Under the pieces are notes generated by a model that worked only from the letters and a program-made list of their open reading frames with translations, did not search any database and was not told the DNA's origin. From NCBI RefSeq assembly GCF_900114375.1, contig NZ_FOSV01000001.1, positions 426,600 to 490,599 of the forward strand: a stretch of 64,000 nt of DNA. Reading direction: 5' to 3'. Position numbers and translations under genes: made by a program. Shown here in pieces: positions 38,386 through 46,866 of the stretch (the stretch's first letter is position 1; each line of letters starts with the position of its first letter). The stretch is from Methylorubrum salsuginis (GTDB lineage Bacteria; Pseudomonadota; Alphaproteobacteria; Rhizobiales; Beijerinckiaceae).

Positions 38386-39309
38386 CTACTCCCCGTCCTT
38401 CTTGCCCATCAGCCCGCCGACGGTGGCGTTCCAGCCGTCGCGGAGTTGGCGCCCGCCGGGAATCTTCATGCCGAGCAGTTCCGGCTCGTCGTCCGCCGCC
38501 GCGCTGGGGGCGGGGGTAGGAGCGGCGGGTGCGGCCTCGGCCGTCGTCACGCGGGTGCGGGCGGCTGTTTTGCGCGCGGCCTCGGTCTTCTCGGCCTTGT
38601 CGGGGCGCGGCGTCGCCTTCGCCTCGGCCTTGGGAGCCTCGGGCTTGCGAGTGTCCGCCTTGCGGATTTCGGCCTTGGAGGGCTCCGGCTTGGGCGATTC
38701 CGGTTTGGCCGGCAGGGAGACGAAGCGGGCCGGCTGCTCGGCCTTGGCCCGCACCGTCTCGGTCCGCGCCGGCGCCAGCGGCGCGGCGACCTTCGCCGGC
38801 ACGACGGCCGCCGCCGTGCGCGTGGGGGCCAGCGTCGAAGCCGGCTCGATCGGCAGGTTCGGGCGCCCGGAGGCCGCGGCGCGGACGGGCTCGGCCTTCG
38901 GCTCCGGCGTCTCGATCCGGGCCGGCGGTGTCGCGATCTCGGCACGGGCCGGCTCGGCCTTGGCGGCCTGAACCGGAGCGGGGGCGGCCTCCGCACGCTG
39001 CGGCGGTTCCACGGGGGGCAGCGCAGGGGGAAGTGACAGGCGCGTCGGCGCGGCGACCGGGCCCTCGGCGAGCGCCGGCACGCCGTCCTTCAGGTCGGGC
39101 CATTGCGAGGCCACGGACGCGACCGGAACCGGCCTCGCCCGCGGGTCGGCGAGGCCGGAGAAGAACGAGAACGCTCCGGCGGTGAAGCCCGCGAGCGCGG
39201 CGCCGCCGAGCACGATCCCGGCGGTGAGACGCCAAGGCGGGCGCGCCCGGCCGGCGCGCGGCGGCACCGGGTTCGGGCGGGTCTCGGACGGGTGGATCGC
39301 CACCGACAT
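38386..39309 (-). CDS. Membrane-anchored Ala/Pro/Lys-rich repetitive protein
   Basis: A 307-residue protein. The start ATG 39309 (MSVAIHPSETRPNPVPPRAG) has AGAGG 9 nt upstream. One membrane helix (LTAGIVLGGAALAGFTAGAF) lies near residue 40. The rest is low-complexity Ala/Pro/Lys/Glu with recurring KAE, KPE and PARxE units, reminiscent of TolA- or TonB-like periplasm-spanning stalks. A small ordered tail follows (GMKIPGGRQLRDGWNATVGG). No family identified. Confidence 0.65.
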   Translation of the reverse strand: MSVAIHPSETRPNPVPPRAGRARPPWRLTAGIVLGGAALAGFTAGAFSFFSGLADPRARPVPVASVASQWPDLKDGVPALAEGPVAAPTRLSLPPALPPVEPPQRAEAAPAPVQAAKAEPARAEIATPPARIETPEPKAEPVRAAASGRPNLPIEPASTLAPTRTAAAVVPAKVAAPLAPARTETVRAKAEQPARFVSLPAKPESPKPEPSKAEIRKADTRKPEAPKAEAKATPRPDKAEKTEAARKTAARTRVTTAEAAPAAPTPAPSAAADDEPELLGMKIPGGRQLRDGWNATVGGLMGKKDGE

Positions 39310-39886
39310 GCGGCTGGCCTCTTGCACGTTGTACCCCTGCAACAACTCCGCCTCGACAATGCGGCGGCAAGATGTCCCGGCAGTCCGATCCAGTGTTCGG
39401 CAGGCCGCGATCCGCGCGAATGCGCCCGCGAATCTGACGACGACCCTGGTCCGGCCTGGACTTTCCGAGTCTTCCCCGGCCGCGCGAGCCTATCGCGGAG
39501 AACCCGGCATGCTTAACCACTCATACGGCCGGCAGATTTAACGGAGGGTGCACGCCGCCCTAAGGGCTGGTGGCGCGCGGCGGGACGGGCCTTCGGATGC
39601 CCCAGAGCATCGGCCCGACAGGGTGGGGCCGGCTTTCGGGCAAAGCCGGTGGGACACGATAACGGACAGAATCGTCCCGAATCCGATATCCGGGACGATC
39701 CTCTAAGAGAAACATCAGTGCGCCGGCTGGGGGGCGTGGCGCTCGGCGCCATGGACTTTCACGAACCGATCGGCCACGGTGCCAGTGTCGAAACCGCAGG
39801 AATTCGAGACCTTTAACCGATGCGGACTTGCCGAATGATCCCGGGTCCCCAGGCCCGGCCGTCGGCCTGACCGATCGCGAGGCTCC
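39310..39886. other. 577-nt intergenic region between divergent genes
   Basis: It holds the promoter side of the minus-strand stalk protein (39310-39540) and a palindromic element at 39604-39706. The last ~100 nt lies before the kinase gene. No gene is seen in it. A moderately AT-rich spot at 39505-39545 is the likeliest promoter. Confidence 0.45.
39604..39706. repeat. GCATCGTCC/GATGC-type palindromic element
   Basis: It begins AGAGCATCGGCCCGACAG, contains GCCGGCTTTCGGGCAAAGCCGG, and ends with ATCGTCCCGAATCCG / CGGGACGAT paired arms and CCTCTAAG. The arrangement matches the element at 44126-44227. Confidence 0.7.
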
Positions 39887-41377
39887 GTGCCGAACCCCGC
39901 CGCTCCCCCCGCCCCTGCCGACATGCCCCCGATTCAGGCGCCCGCCCCCGAGGCCGCTTCGACACGTCCGGCCGCACCCTTCTGGGCCGGCTGGTCGACG
40001 CGCACGCGGCTGATCCTGGCCGTGCTGGCGATCGATGCGGTGGTCGCCCTGTTCTCCTGCGGCCTCATCGTCCTCAACGCCCGCCATGCCGTGAAGGTGG
40101 AGATGGACGCGAGCCTCGCCACGGTCGAGCCGCTCGTCGCCGAGACGATCCAGTCCCTGCGCAGCCCGAGCCCCGACAGCGTGCTCCACGCCCTCGACCT
40201 GCGGTTCCGCGCCCTGCGCCACGTCCGCGTCGCGATCCTCGACGCGGCGGGCGAGCGGGTCGGGTTCAGCCCGGCCAAGCGGCGGCGGGAGGCCCACGAG
40301 GCGCCCGCCTGGTTCGTCGGGCTGATCGCGCCCGCCCCGCGCCAGCACGACCTGCCGATCGAGATCGGCGGCGAGCGCATCGGCACCGTGTCGATCACCA
40401 CCGAGCCCCTCGACGAGATCGAGGAGGTCTGGGGCTATGCCCGCTCGCTGGCGCTGGCGAGCCTCGTCCTCAACCTCTCGGTGCTGGCCGCGTTGATCGT
40501 CGCGTTGGGGCGCATCCTGCGCCCCCTCGACCAGCTCGCCGCCGGCCTCACCCGGCTGGAGCGGCACGATTACACCGCCCATCTCGACCCGCCGGCCTCG
40601 CGCGAACTCGCCGCCATCGCCGGCCGCTTCAACCGCGTCGCCGGGGCGCTCGCCGAGGCGCGGGCCGCCAACGCCCGCCTCAATCGCCAATTGCTGACCG
40701 CGCAGGACGACGAGCGCCGCCGCACCGCGCTTGAGCTCCACGACGAGTTCGGCCCCTGCCTGTTCGCGCTGGAAGCCAACGCCGCCTCCGTCGCCCGCCT
40801 CGCCGGGGCCGAGAAGGAGATCGACCGCGCCCGCCTCAGCCAGCGCGCCGCCGATATCGGCAGCATCGTCGGGCAGGTGCAGACGCTCAACCGCGACCTG
40901 CTCAACCGCCTGCGCCCGCATGCGCTGGGCGAGGTGCCGCTGGCCGACTGCCTCAACCTGCTCCTGCGCGACTTCTCGCGCCGCCATCCGGGCACCGCCT
41001 TCGAGGGCCGGTTCGAGGGTCTGGCGCGGGGCTACGGCGACATCGTCGATCTCACGGTGTTCCGCTGCATCCAGGAGAGCACGACCAACGCCGTGCGCCA
41101 CGGCGCCGCCGCCCGCGTCTGGGCCGAGGCCGAGGAGGTCGCCGAGGACGGCGGGCGGGCCCTGACGATCCGCGTGCGCGACGACGGACGCGGCGTCGCC
41201 CCCGACCACCGCGTCGGCCTCGGCCTGTCGGGGATGCGCGAGCGGGTGGAAGCGCTCAGCGGGCGCTTCGCCCTTGACAACGGCGCGCCGGGCACGGTTG
41301 TCCGGATCGTCATCCCGATCGACCCCGAGCACGACGGCGAGGATGTCTCCGCCCCGCCCGTGCCCCAGGAAAAGTGA
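39887..41377 (+). CDS. Sensor histidine kinase, NarX/UhpB-like (HisKA_3)
   Basis: A 496-residue inner-membrane kinase starting with GTG. A Pro/Ala-rich N-tail is followed by TM1 (LILAVLAIDAVVALFSCGLI), a periplasmic region of ~110 residues, TM2 (LALASLVLNLSVLAALIVAL) and HAMP. The dimerisation helix has DERRRTALELHDEFGP with H285 as phospho-acceptor. The ATPase domain (STTNAVRHG, DDGRG, GLSGMRERV) ends it. It pairs with the response regulator 10 nt downstream. The stimulus is unknown. Confidence 0.87.
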   Translation: MPNPAAPPAPADMPPIQAPAPEAASTRPAAPFWAGWSTRTRLILAVLAIDAVVALFSCGLIVLNARHAVKVEMDASLATVEPLVAETIQSLRSPSPDSVLHALDLRFRALRHVRVAILDAAGERVGFSPAKRRREAHEAPAWFVGLIAPAPRQHDLPIEIGGERIGTVSITTEPLDEIEEVWGYARSLALASLVLNLSVLAALIVALGRILRPLDQLAAGLTRLERHDYTAHLDPPASRELAAIAGRFNRVAGALAEARAANARLNRQLLTAQDDERRRTALELHDEFGPCLFALEANAASVARLAGAEKEIDRARLSQRAADIGSIVGQVQTLNRDLLNRLRPHALGEVPLADCLNLLLRDFSRRHPGTAFEGRFEGLARGYGDIVDLTVFRCIQESTTNAVRHGAAARVWAEAEEVAEDGGRALTIRVRDDGRGVAPDHRVGLGLSGMRERVEALSGRFALDNGAPGTVVRIVIPIDPEHDGEDVSAPPVPQEK

Positions 41378-41387
41378 TGCGCAGGCC

Positions 41388-42116
41388 ATGAACGCGCAGA
41401 CGATGTCCGCGACCTCGACCAAGGGCGAGGCCCCCCGCGGGCTGCCCGGAAAGGGCCCGGTGGGCAAGGACGAGGCGAGCGTCTCGCCGGTCCTCGTCAT
41501 CGACGATCACCCGATCGTGCTTCAGGGCTGCCGGCGGGTGCTGGAGGATGCCGGGATCGAGACCGTGGTGGAGGCGACCGGCGTGGTCGCGGGCTACCGC
41601 GCCTTCCACCGCATGCGCCCGCAGGTCGTGATCTGCGACCTCACCTTCCAGGGCTCAGGGCTCGCCGGCCTCGCCCTGATCCGCCGCATGCGCGCCATCG
41701 AGCCCGAGACCCGCGTGCTGGTCTTCTCGATGCACAACGATCCGGTCATCGTCTCCCGCGCGCTGGAGGCCGGGGCGCTCGGCTACGTGCTGAAGGACCA
41801 CGCCTCGAACGAGCTGTTCCAGGCCTTCGAGCGGGTGCGCGCGGGCGAGGTCTTCCTCGACCGGCGGCTCGCCACCGAGGTCGCGATGCTGCGCGCCGAC
41901 CCGCGCCGCACGCCGGAGACCCAGCTGACCCCCCGCGAGCAGCAGATCCTGGCCCGCCTCGCGCAAGGCAAGTCGTACGGGGCCATCGCGGCCGACCTCT
42001 CGGTCTCCTACAAGACCGTGACCAACGCCTGCTCGCAGATGCGCCAGAAGCTCCGCGTGCGCACCCTCGCCGAACTGATCCACGTGGCGGTGACGCAGGC
42101 GCAGCGCCAGGGATGA
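41388..42116 (+). CDS. NarL/FixJ-family response regulator
   Basis: A 242-residue protein. After a ~33-residue unstructured N-extension, the receiver begins VLVIDDHPIVLQGC; D84 in VVICDLTF is the phospho-acceptor. KDHASNELFQAFERV closes the receiver. The LuxR-type HTH follows (LTPREQQILARLAQGKSYGAIAADL, then SYKTVTNACSQMRQKLRV). It is phosphorylated by the preceding kinase. Its stop overlaps the tenA start by 4 nt, so tenA is in the same operon. Confidence 0.88.
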   Translation: MNAQTMSATSTKGEAPRGLPGKGPVGKDEASVSPVLVIDDHPIVLQGCRRVLEDAGIETVVEATGVVAGYRAFHRMRPQVVICDLTFQGSGLAGLALIRRMRAIEPETRVLVFSMHNDPVIVSRALEAGALGYVLKDHASNELFQAFERVRAGEVFLDRRLATEVAMLRADPRRTPETQLTPREQQILARLAQGKSYGAIAADLSVSYKTVTNACSQMRQKLRVRTLAELIHVAVTQAQRQG

Positions 42117-42778
42117 CGCGGTTTTCGCAGGAAGCCTGGGCGGACAACCTCGCCGCCTACGAGGCGATCCGCACCATGCCGTTCAACGCCGAACTCGCGG
42201 CGGGCACGCTCAGTGCGGAGCGCTTCCGGCGCTACATCGTGCAGGACGCGCATTATCTGATCGGCTTCGGCCGCGCCCTGGCGCTGGCCGCCGCCAAGGC
42301 GCCCGATCCCGACCGGATCGTCCAGTTCGCCCGCGGCGCCGAGACCGCCATCGTGGTCGAGCGGGCGCTCCACGGCGGCTTTTTTGAAACCTACGGCATC
42401 GACCCGGCGACCTTTGCCGCCACGCCGCTGTCGCCTCCTTGCGACCATTACGTCGCGTGGCTCATGGCGAGTGCCTACGCCGAGCCCTACGAAGTGGTCC
42501 TCGGCGCCCTGCTCCCGTGCTTCTGGATCTATGCCGAGGTCGGCCGCGACATCTTTTCGAAAGCGGCGGCCGACAACCCGTACCGGGCCTGGATCGACAC
42601 CTATGCCGGCGAAGAGTTCGCGCAGGCCGTCGCCGCGATGATCGCCGCGACCGACGCGGCGGCCGAGGGCGCTTCCCCGGCGCTCCGCGCGCGCATGCAC
42701 CGGGCCTATGCCCGCGCGACCCAGCTCGAATACCTCTTTTGGGACGGGGCCTACCGCGATGTGGTCTGGCCGGTCTGA
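42113..42778 (+). CDS. tenA: TenA-family protein (aminopyrimidine aminohydrolase / thiaminase II)
   Basis: A 221-residue helical protein. The signature FNAELAAGTLSAERFRRYIVQDAHYL leads. The catalytic cysteine C136 is in LLPCFWIYAEVG, and a conserved Glu follows near the C-terminus (LEYLFWDGAY). The family salvages the thiamine pyrimidine moiety from degraded thiamine. ATG 42113 overlaps the regulator gene (ATGA). There is no thiamine riboswitch, because the gene lies inside the two-component operon. Confidence 0.88.
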   Translation: MTRFSQEAWADNLAAYEAIRTMPFNAELAAGTLSAERFRRYIVQDAHYLIGFGRALALAAAKAPDPDRIVQFARGAETAIVVERALHGGFFETYGIDPATFAATPLSPPCDHYVAWLMASAYAEPYEVVLGALLPCFWIYAEVGRDIFSKAAADNPYRAWIDTYAGEEFAQAVAAMIAATDAAAEGASPALRARMHRAYARATQLEYLFWDGAYRDVVWPV

Positions 42779-43556
42779 CGACGCCGGCCCTCCCCTCGAC
42801 CGCCGCGCCTTCACGGCGGCGGCCCTCGCGGCCGCGCTCGCCCTGCCGCAGCGGGCCGCAGCCCTCACCGAGCCCACGGGGGCATCGCCCGTCACGAACA
42901 CAATCGCGATCCTGCTCTATCCGGGCATGACGGCGCTGGACGTGGTCGGGCCGCAGAACCTGCTGGCGGGGCTCGGGCCGATCGAATGGGTCGCCGCCCG
43001 CACCGGGCCGGTGGCGAGCGACACCGGCCTGTCGCTCGTCGCGACCCACGATTTCGGATCTTGCGCCCGCGACCTCGACATCCTCCTCGTCCCCGGCGGC
43101 GACGGCACGCCCGCGCAGATGCGCGACGCCCCGACCCTCGCCTTCCTCAAGGAGCGGGCGCAGCGCGCTGCCTGGGTGACGAGCGTCTGCACCGGATCGC
43201 TGATCCTCGGCGCGGCGGGCCTGCTGCGGGGCTACCGCGCCACCTCGCATTGGTGCGTGCGCGACGCGGTGCTGCCGCTCTTGGGCGCCGAGCCGGTCGC
43301 CGAGCGCGTCGTGTTCGACCGCAACCGCGTCACCGCGGCGGGCGTCTCCGCCGGCCTCGACTTCGCCCTGGCGCTCGCCGCCCGCCTGCGCGGGGAGGCT
43401 TACGCGAAGACCGCGCAACTCGTCGCGGAATACGCACCGCAGCCGCCGTTTGCGGCGGGGACGCCGGTCGGCGCCGGGCCGGAGACGACGACGGCAGCGC
43501 AGGCGATCCTGGCCGATCTCGTTGCGGGCGCGCGGGCGGCCGCAACGGGACGCTGA
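42759..43556 (+). CDS. DJ-1/PfpI family protein, isonitrile-hydratase-like, exported
   Basis: A 265-residue protein. ATG 42759 overlaps tenA by 20 nt and gives a Tat-like leader (LDRRAFTAAALAAALALPQRAAA), unusual for a family that is mostly cytosolic. The domain has IAILLYPGMTALDVVGPQ, DILLVPGGDG and the nucleophile elbow VTSVCTGSLILGAAGLLRG with C144. TSHWC follows. This pattern matches isonitrile hydratase-like members. Substrate unverified. Confidence 0.83.
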   Translation: MWSGRSDDAGPPLDRRAFTAAALAAALALPQRAAALTEPTGASPVTNTIAILLYPGMTALDVVGPQNLLAGLGPIEWVAARTGPVASDTGLSLVATHDFGSCARDLDILLVPGGDGTPAQMRDAPTLAFLKERAQRAAWVTSVCTGSLILGAAGLLRGYRATSHWCVRDAVLPLLGAEPVAERVVFDRNRVTAAGVSAGLDFALALAARLRGEAYAKTAQLVAEYAPQPPFAAGTPVGAGPETTTAAQAILADLVAGARAAATGR

Positions 43557-43576
43557 CGCGGCTCGGGGAGGACCCC

Positions 43577-44086
43577 ATGGCATCCGGACCGCTCTGCCTC
43601 CTGCGCGCCTCCGCGGCCGACGTGGCCGAGATCGGGCTCGTCTTCGACGACCTGCGGGACTATTCGCGGCGGGTCGACGGCACCGACGCGCGCGCGAACG
43701 CCGCGCACGACCTCCTCACCGTCCGCCCGCCCGGCTGCGATCCCCGGGACAAGCATGCCTTCCTCGTCTATCGGCACGGCGTTCCGATCGGCCTGCTAGA
43801 CCTCATCGGCGATCATCCGCGGCCGGGCACGGCCTTCATCGGCCTCCTGGCCGTGCGGGAGAGCGAGCACCGAGCCGGGCTCGGGCGCGCCCTCTATGCA
43901 CGGGCGGAGTCGATCATGCGGTTGCGTCTCAAGGCCCGGACCGCCCGGCTCGCCGTGGTCGAGTCCAATCCCGTGAGCGGCTTCTGGCAGAAGATGGGTT
44001 TCGGGCCGACCGGCGAGGTGACGCCCTACGAAGGCGAGGCCGTCCGCTCGCGCGCCGTCCTGATGGAGAAGCCCCTCCCCGGCTGA
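43577..44086 (+). CDS. GNAT-family N-acetyltransferase
   Basis: A 169-residue acyl-CoA-dependent acetyltransferase. The core FIGLLAVRESEHRAGLGRALYARAE holds the acetyl-CoA loop (R-x-x-G-L-G-R). VVESNPVSGFWQKMGF is the typical motif B. GGGGAGGA is 7 nt before the ATG. It follows the PfpI gene by 20 nt and is probably its operon partner. Acceptor substrate unknown. Confidence 0.83.
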   Translation: MASGPLCLLRASAADVAEIGLVFDDLRDYSRRVDGTDARANAAHDLLTVRPPGCDPRDKHAFLVYRHGVPIGLLDLIGDHPRPGTAFIGLLAVRESEHRAGLGRALYARAESIMRLRLKARTARLAVVESNPVSGFWQKMGFGPTGEVTPYEGEAVRSRAVLMEKPLPG

Positions 44087-44125
44087 CGCGCCGAGAGGCG
44101 CCGTCGCGTCCGGCCCGGCCGGCTT

Positions 44126-44227
44126 AAAGCATCGTCCCAAAAGGTGGTTTCCGGCTTTCGGAAAAAGACGATGCAATTCAAGGATCTCAAGCATCGTCCT
44201 GGATCCGATATCCAGGACGATGCTCTA
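44126..44227. repeat. GCATCGTCC/GATGC-type palindromic element, fullest copy
   Basis: It begins AAAGCATCGTCCCAAAAGG, with GGTTTCCGGCTTTCGGAAAA following. It ends with GCATCGTCCTGGATCCGATATCCAGGACGATGC-type paired arms (44193-44224). It sits between convergent GNAT and epimerase genes and overlaps the last base pairs of the epimerase gene. Confidence 0.7.
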
Positions 44228-45088
44228 GGTCACGAGGCCGCTCATGGCGGCGCGCTCGTCCACGAGATCCCTGTGGCCGACCCGGCGCCGGATCTTCGAC
44301 GTGTCGAGGACGAGATCTTGCGCGTAGTCGAAGGGCGGCGGCGTGGGAGGATCGCCGCTGCGGGCCGGCAGACGGGCCAGCCGCTCGCCCATGGTCGGCG
44401 TGTGCGCCTCGCCGACGTTGAAGACCGCGTTGCGGGCGGATGCGTGCCGCGCGGCCGTCGCGATCGCGGCGGACACGTTCCGGACATGGCCGTGGGTCCA
44501 ACGCCAATGCGGCACGGCGGAAAAGCCGGTGACGGTGGCCAGCTCCGCGTTGTCCTCGGGCCCGTAGACCTTGGCGAGGCGCAGGATCGTCCAGTCGAGA
44601 TCGGTCGCCGCCTGCACGGCGCGCTCGGCCAGGATCTTCTCGTAATCGTGAGCGTAGGCCCCGATCTGCGCCTCCATGCCTCGATAGGGACGGAGGACCG
44701 AGCGCAGGGGCGCCTCTTCCGTCAGCGGCACGGGCTCCGATGGCCCCGGCTCGGACCTCGTCAGCCGGCCATAGGCCCGGTAGACGTCGCAACTCGACAC
44801 CAGCACGAGCCGCCCGGCCCGGCCGGAAAAGCACCGAACCGCGGCCTCCGCGTCCGCGGCCCCCATCGCCACCATATGCACCACGACATCCCAATCCCGC
44901 CGAACCGCTTCGGGGAAGGCGGTGACCGGATAGGCGGCGCCCGGATCGGTGACATGCGCGACCGCGGGCAGGATCGGATTCGCGCTCGTTCCCCGATGCA
45001 GCACGGTGACGGCGGCGCCGGCCTCGTGGAGGTGGCGCACCGCGTGCGCGCCGATGAAGCGCGTGCCGCCGATCACGAGAACGTTCAT
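44225..45088 (-). CDS. NAD-dependent epimerase/dehydratase-family protein
   Basis: A 287-residue extended SDR protein. The Rossmann motif is VIGGTRFIGAH. SSCDVYRAYG places the catalytic Tyr, but the usual YxxxK is unclear: the region reads YEKIL further on. ILRLAKVYGPED is typical for the fold. Substrate unknown. It is divergent from the amino-acid permease. Confidence 0.78.
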   Translation of the reverse strand: MNVLVIGGTRFIGAHAVRHLHEAGAAVTVLHRGTSANPILPAVAHVTDPGAAYPVTAFPEAVRRDWDVVVHMVAMGAADAEAAVRCFSGRAGRLVLVSSCDVYRAYGRLTRSEPGPSEPVPLTEEAPLRSVLRPYRGMEAQIGAYAHDYEKILAERAVQAATDLDWTILRLAKVYGPEDNAELATVTGFSAVPHWRWTHGHVRNVSAAIATAARHASARNAVFNVGEAHTPTMGERLARLPARSGDPPTPPPFDYAQDLVLDTSKIRRRVGHRDLVDERAAMSGLVT

Positions 45089-45257
45089 CGCCCTGCGCTC
45101 CGTCGCGTCGCCCTGCCCTCGCCTGCCGGCTCGTCTCCTGCATGTCGGCGTCGAGCCAATCCGTTGCCCGGATGGCGCTTTCGGGATTGATCTAGGTTGC
45201 GAGCGACCCAGATCGGTTCAAGGCAAAGGTTTCCTCCAGCGGGAGTGGCGGACCGAC

Positions 45258-46748
45258 ATGGCGTCAGGTTTGGCGAGCGACCTGTTTCGGATCAAGACGC
45301 TGGAGCGTCTCAACGCCGATGCGGAGGCCGGCGACAACAAGCTGGAGCGGCATCTCGGGCCCTGGAGCCTGATCGGGCTCGGCATCGGCGCGGTGATCGG
45401 GGCCGGCCTGTTCTCCCTCACCGGCATCGCGGCTGCCGAGCATGCCGGCCCGGCCGTCGTCATCTCCTTCGCCATCGCGGCGATCGGCTGCGCGTTCGCC
45501 GGCATGTGCTACTCGGAACTCGCCGGCATGATCCCGGTGGCGGGCTCGGCCTATACCTATGCCTACGCCACCATGGGCGAGTTCATCGCCTGGATCATCG
45601 GCTGGGACCTCGTGCTCGAATACGCGGTGGGCGCTGCCACCGTCTCGGTGAGCTGGTCGCGCTACGTCACCCGCTTCCTTCAGGACACGCTCGGGGTGAC
45701 CCTGCCCGGCTCGCTCGTCCATTCGCCGTTCGAGACCTACCAGCTCGCCGACGGCACCATGGCCCACGGCCTCGTCAATTTACCTGCGATCTTCATCATC
45801 GTGGCGGCCTCGGCCCTCCTGATGGTCGGCATCCGCGAATCCGCCCGCGTCAACGGCGCGGTGGTGCTCGTCAAGATCGCCGTCGTGCTGATCGTGATCG
45901 GGGTCGGCCTGTTCTACATCAAGGCGCAGAACTACGACCCCTTCCTGCCGCCCAACACCGGCACCTTCGGCGAGTACGGCTGGAGCGGCGTGATGCGGGC
46001 CGCCGGCGTCGTGTTCTTCGCCTATGTCGGGTTCGACGCGGTCTCGACCGCGGCGCAGGAGGCCAAGAACCCCCAGCGCAACATGATGATCGGCATCCTC
46101 GGCTCGCTGTTCATCTGCACGATCCTCTACATCGCCTTCGCGGGCGTGCTGACCGGCCTCGTCCACTACGACGCCATGAAGGGCGACGCGGCGCCGGTGA
46201 ACACGGCCATCGCCCAGACGCCGTTCCCGTGGCTCAAGGGCCTCGTCACCTTCGGCGTGATCTGCGGCTTCTCGACCGTGATCCTCGTGCTGCTGCTCGG
46301 CCAGAGCCGGGTGTTCTACACCATGAGCCAGGATCGCCTGCTGCCGGGCTTCTTCTCGGCGATCCATCCGAAATGGAAGACGCCCTACCGCTCGAACCTG
46401 TTCTTCATGGTGTTCACCAGTGCGCTGGGCGGCTTCCTGCCGATCAGCCAGCTCGGCCACATGACCAGCATCGGCACGCTGCTGGCCTTCATCCTGGTCT
46501 GCATCGGCGTCGTGATCCTGCGCCGGACCCAGCCCGATGCGCCCCGCGCCTACCGCACCCCGCTGGTGCCGCTGGTGCCGATCCTCGGCGTGGTCTCCTG
46601 CGCGGCCATGATGGTCTCGCTGGACGGCGAGACCTGGCTGCGCCTGATCATCTGGCTCGCCATCGGCCTCGTCATCTATTTCGCCTGGAGCCGCCGCCAC
46701 AGCCGGATCGGGCGCGAGGAGGGGGATCGGGCGACCACGGCCATGTGA
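45258..46748 (+). CDS. Amino-acid permease, APC superfamily (YfnA/CAT type)
   Basis: A 496-residue protein with 12-13 membrane helices. TM1 has the APC signature GLGIGAVIGAGLFSLTG; ELAGMIPVAGSAYTYAYATMGEFIAWIIGWDLVLEYAVG is the CAT/YfnA pattern. FFAYVGFDAVSTAAQEAKNPQRNMM follows. It is a proton-coupled importer of cationic or neutral amino acids by family knowledge. GGGAG lies ~12 nt before ATG 45258. Confidence 0.9.
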   Translation: MASGLASDLFRIKTLERLNADAEAGDNKLERHLGPWSLIGLGIGAVIGAGLFSLTGIAAAEHAGPAVVISFAIAAIGCAFAGMCYSELAGMIPVAGSAYTYAYATMGEFIAWIIGWDLVLEYAVGAATVSVSWSRYVTRFLQDTLGVTLPGSLVHSPFETYQLADGTMAHGLVNLPAIFIIVAASALLMVGIRESARVNGAVVLVKIAVVLIVIGVGLFYIKAQNYDPFLPPNTGTFGEYGWSGVMRAAGVVFFAYVGFDAVSTAAQEAKNPQRNMMIGILGSLFICTILYIAFAGVLTGLVHYDAMKGDAAPVNTAIAQTPFPWLKGLVTFGVICGFSTVILVLLLGQSRVFYTMSQDRLLPGFFSAIHPKWKTPYRSNLFFMVFTSALGGFLPISQLGHMTSIGTLLAFILVCIGVVILRRTQPDAPRAYRTPLVPLVPILGVVSCAAMMVSLDGETWLRLIIWLAIGLVIYFAWSRRHSRIGREEGDRATTAM

Positions 46749-46793
46749 AGAGGCTAGGCCCGGAGCCCGTTCGGGGGCAGCCGCCGGGTGAGC

Positions 46794-46839
46794 CCGAACG
46801 AGAAGAGGCCGCCCCCTGGGGCGGCCTCTTCTCGTTCGG
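46794..46839. terminator. 22-bp perfect inverted repeat between convergent genes
   Basis: The arms 46794-46815 and 46818-46839 are exact inverse complements. The hairpin sits between the permease stop and the sigma-factor stop. AAAAA follows on the plus side but no T tract, so it is a strong bidirectional block. Confidence 0.7.
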
Positions 46840-46866
46840 AAAAACGGTCGGGGTAGAGCCCGCCGG

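Noticed and set aside
39560..41500. 646-codon minus-strand frame opposite the histidine kinase
   Set aside because: Antisense shadow with repetitive Gly/Glu/Ala/Arg composition. The plus frame shows intact HAMP, HisKA_3 and ATPase motifs.
42000..42113. Thiamine pyrophosphate riboswitch before tenA
   Set aside because: The preceding sequence codes for the C-terminus of the response regulator and lacks the CTGAGA and ACCTGA motifs.
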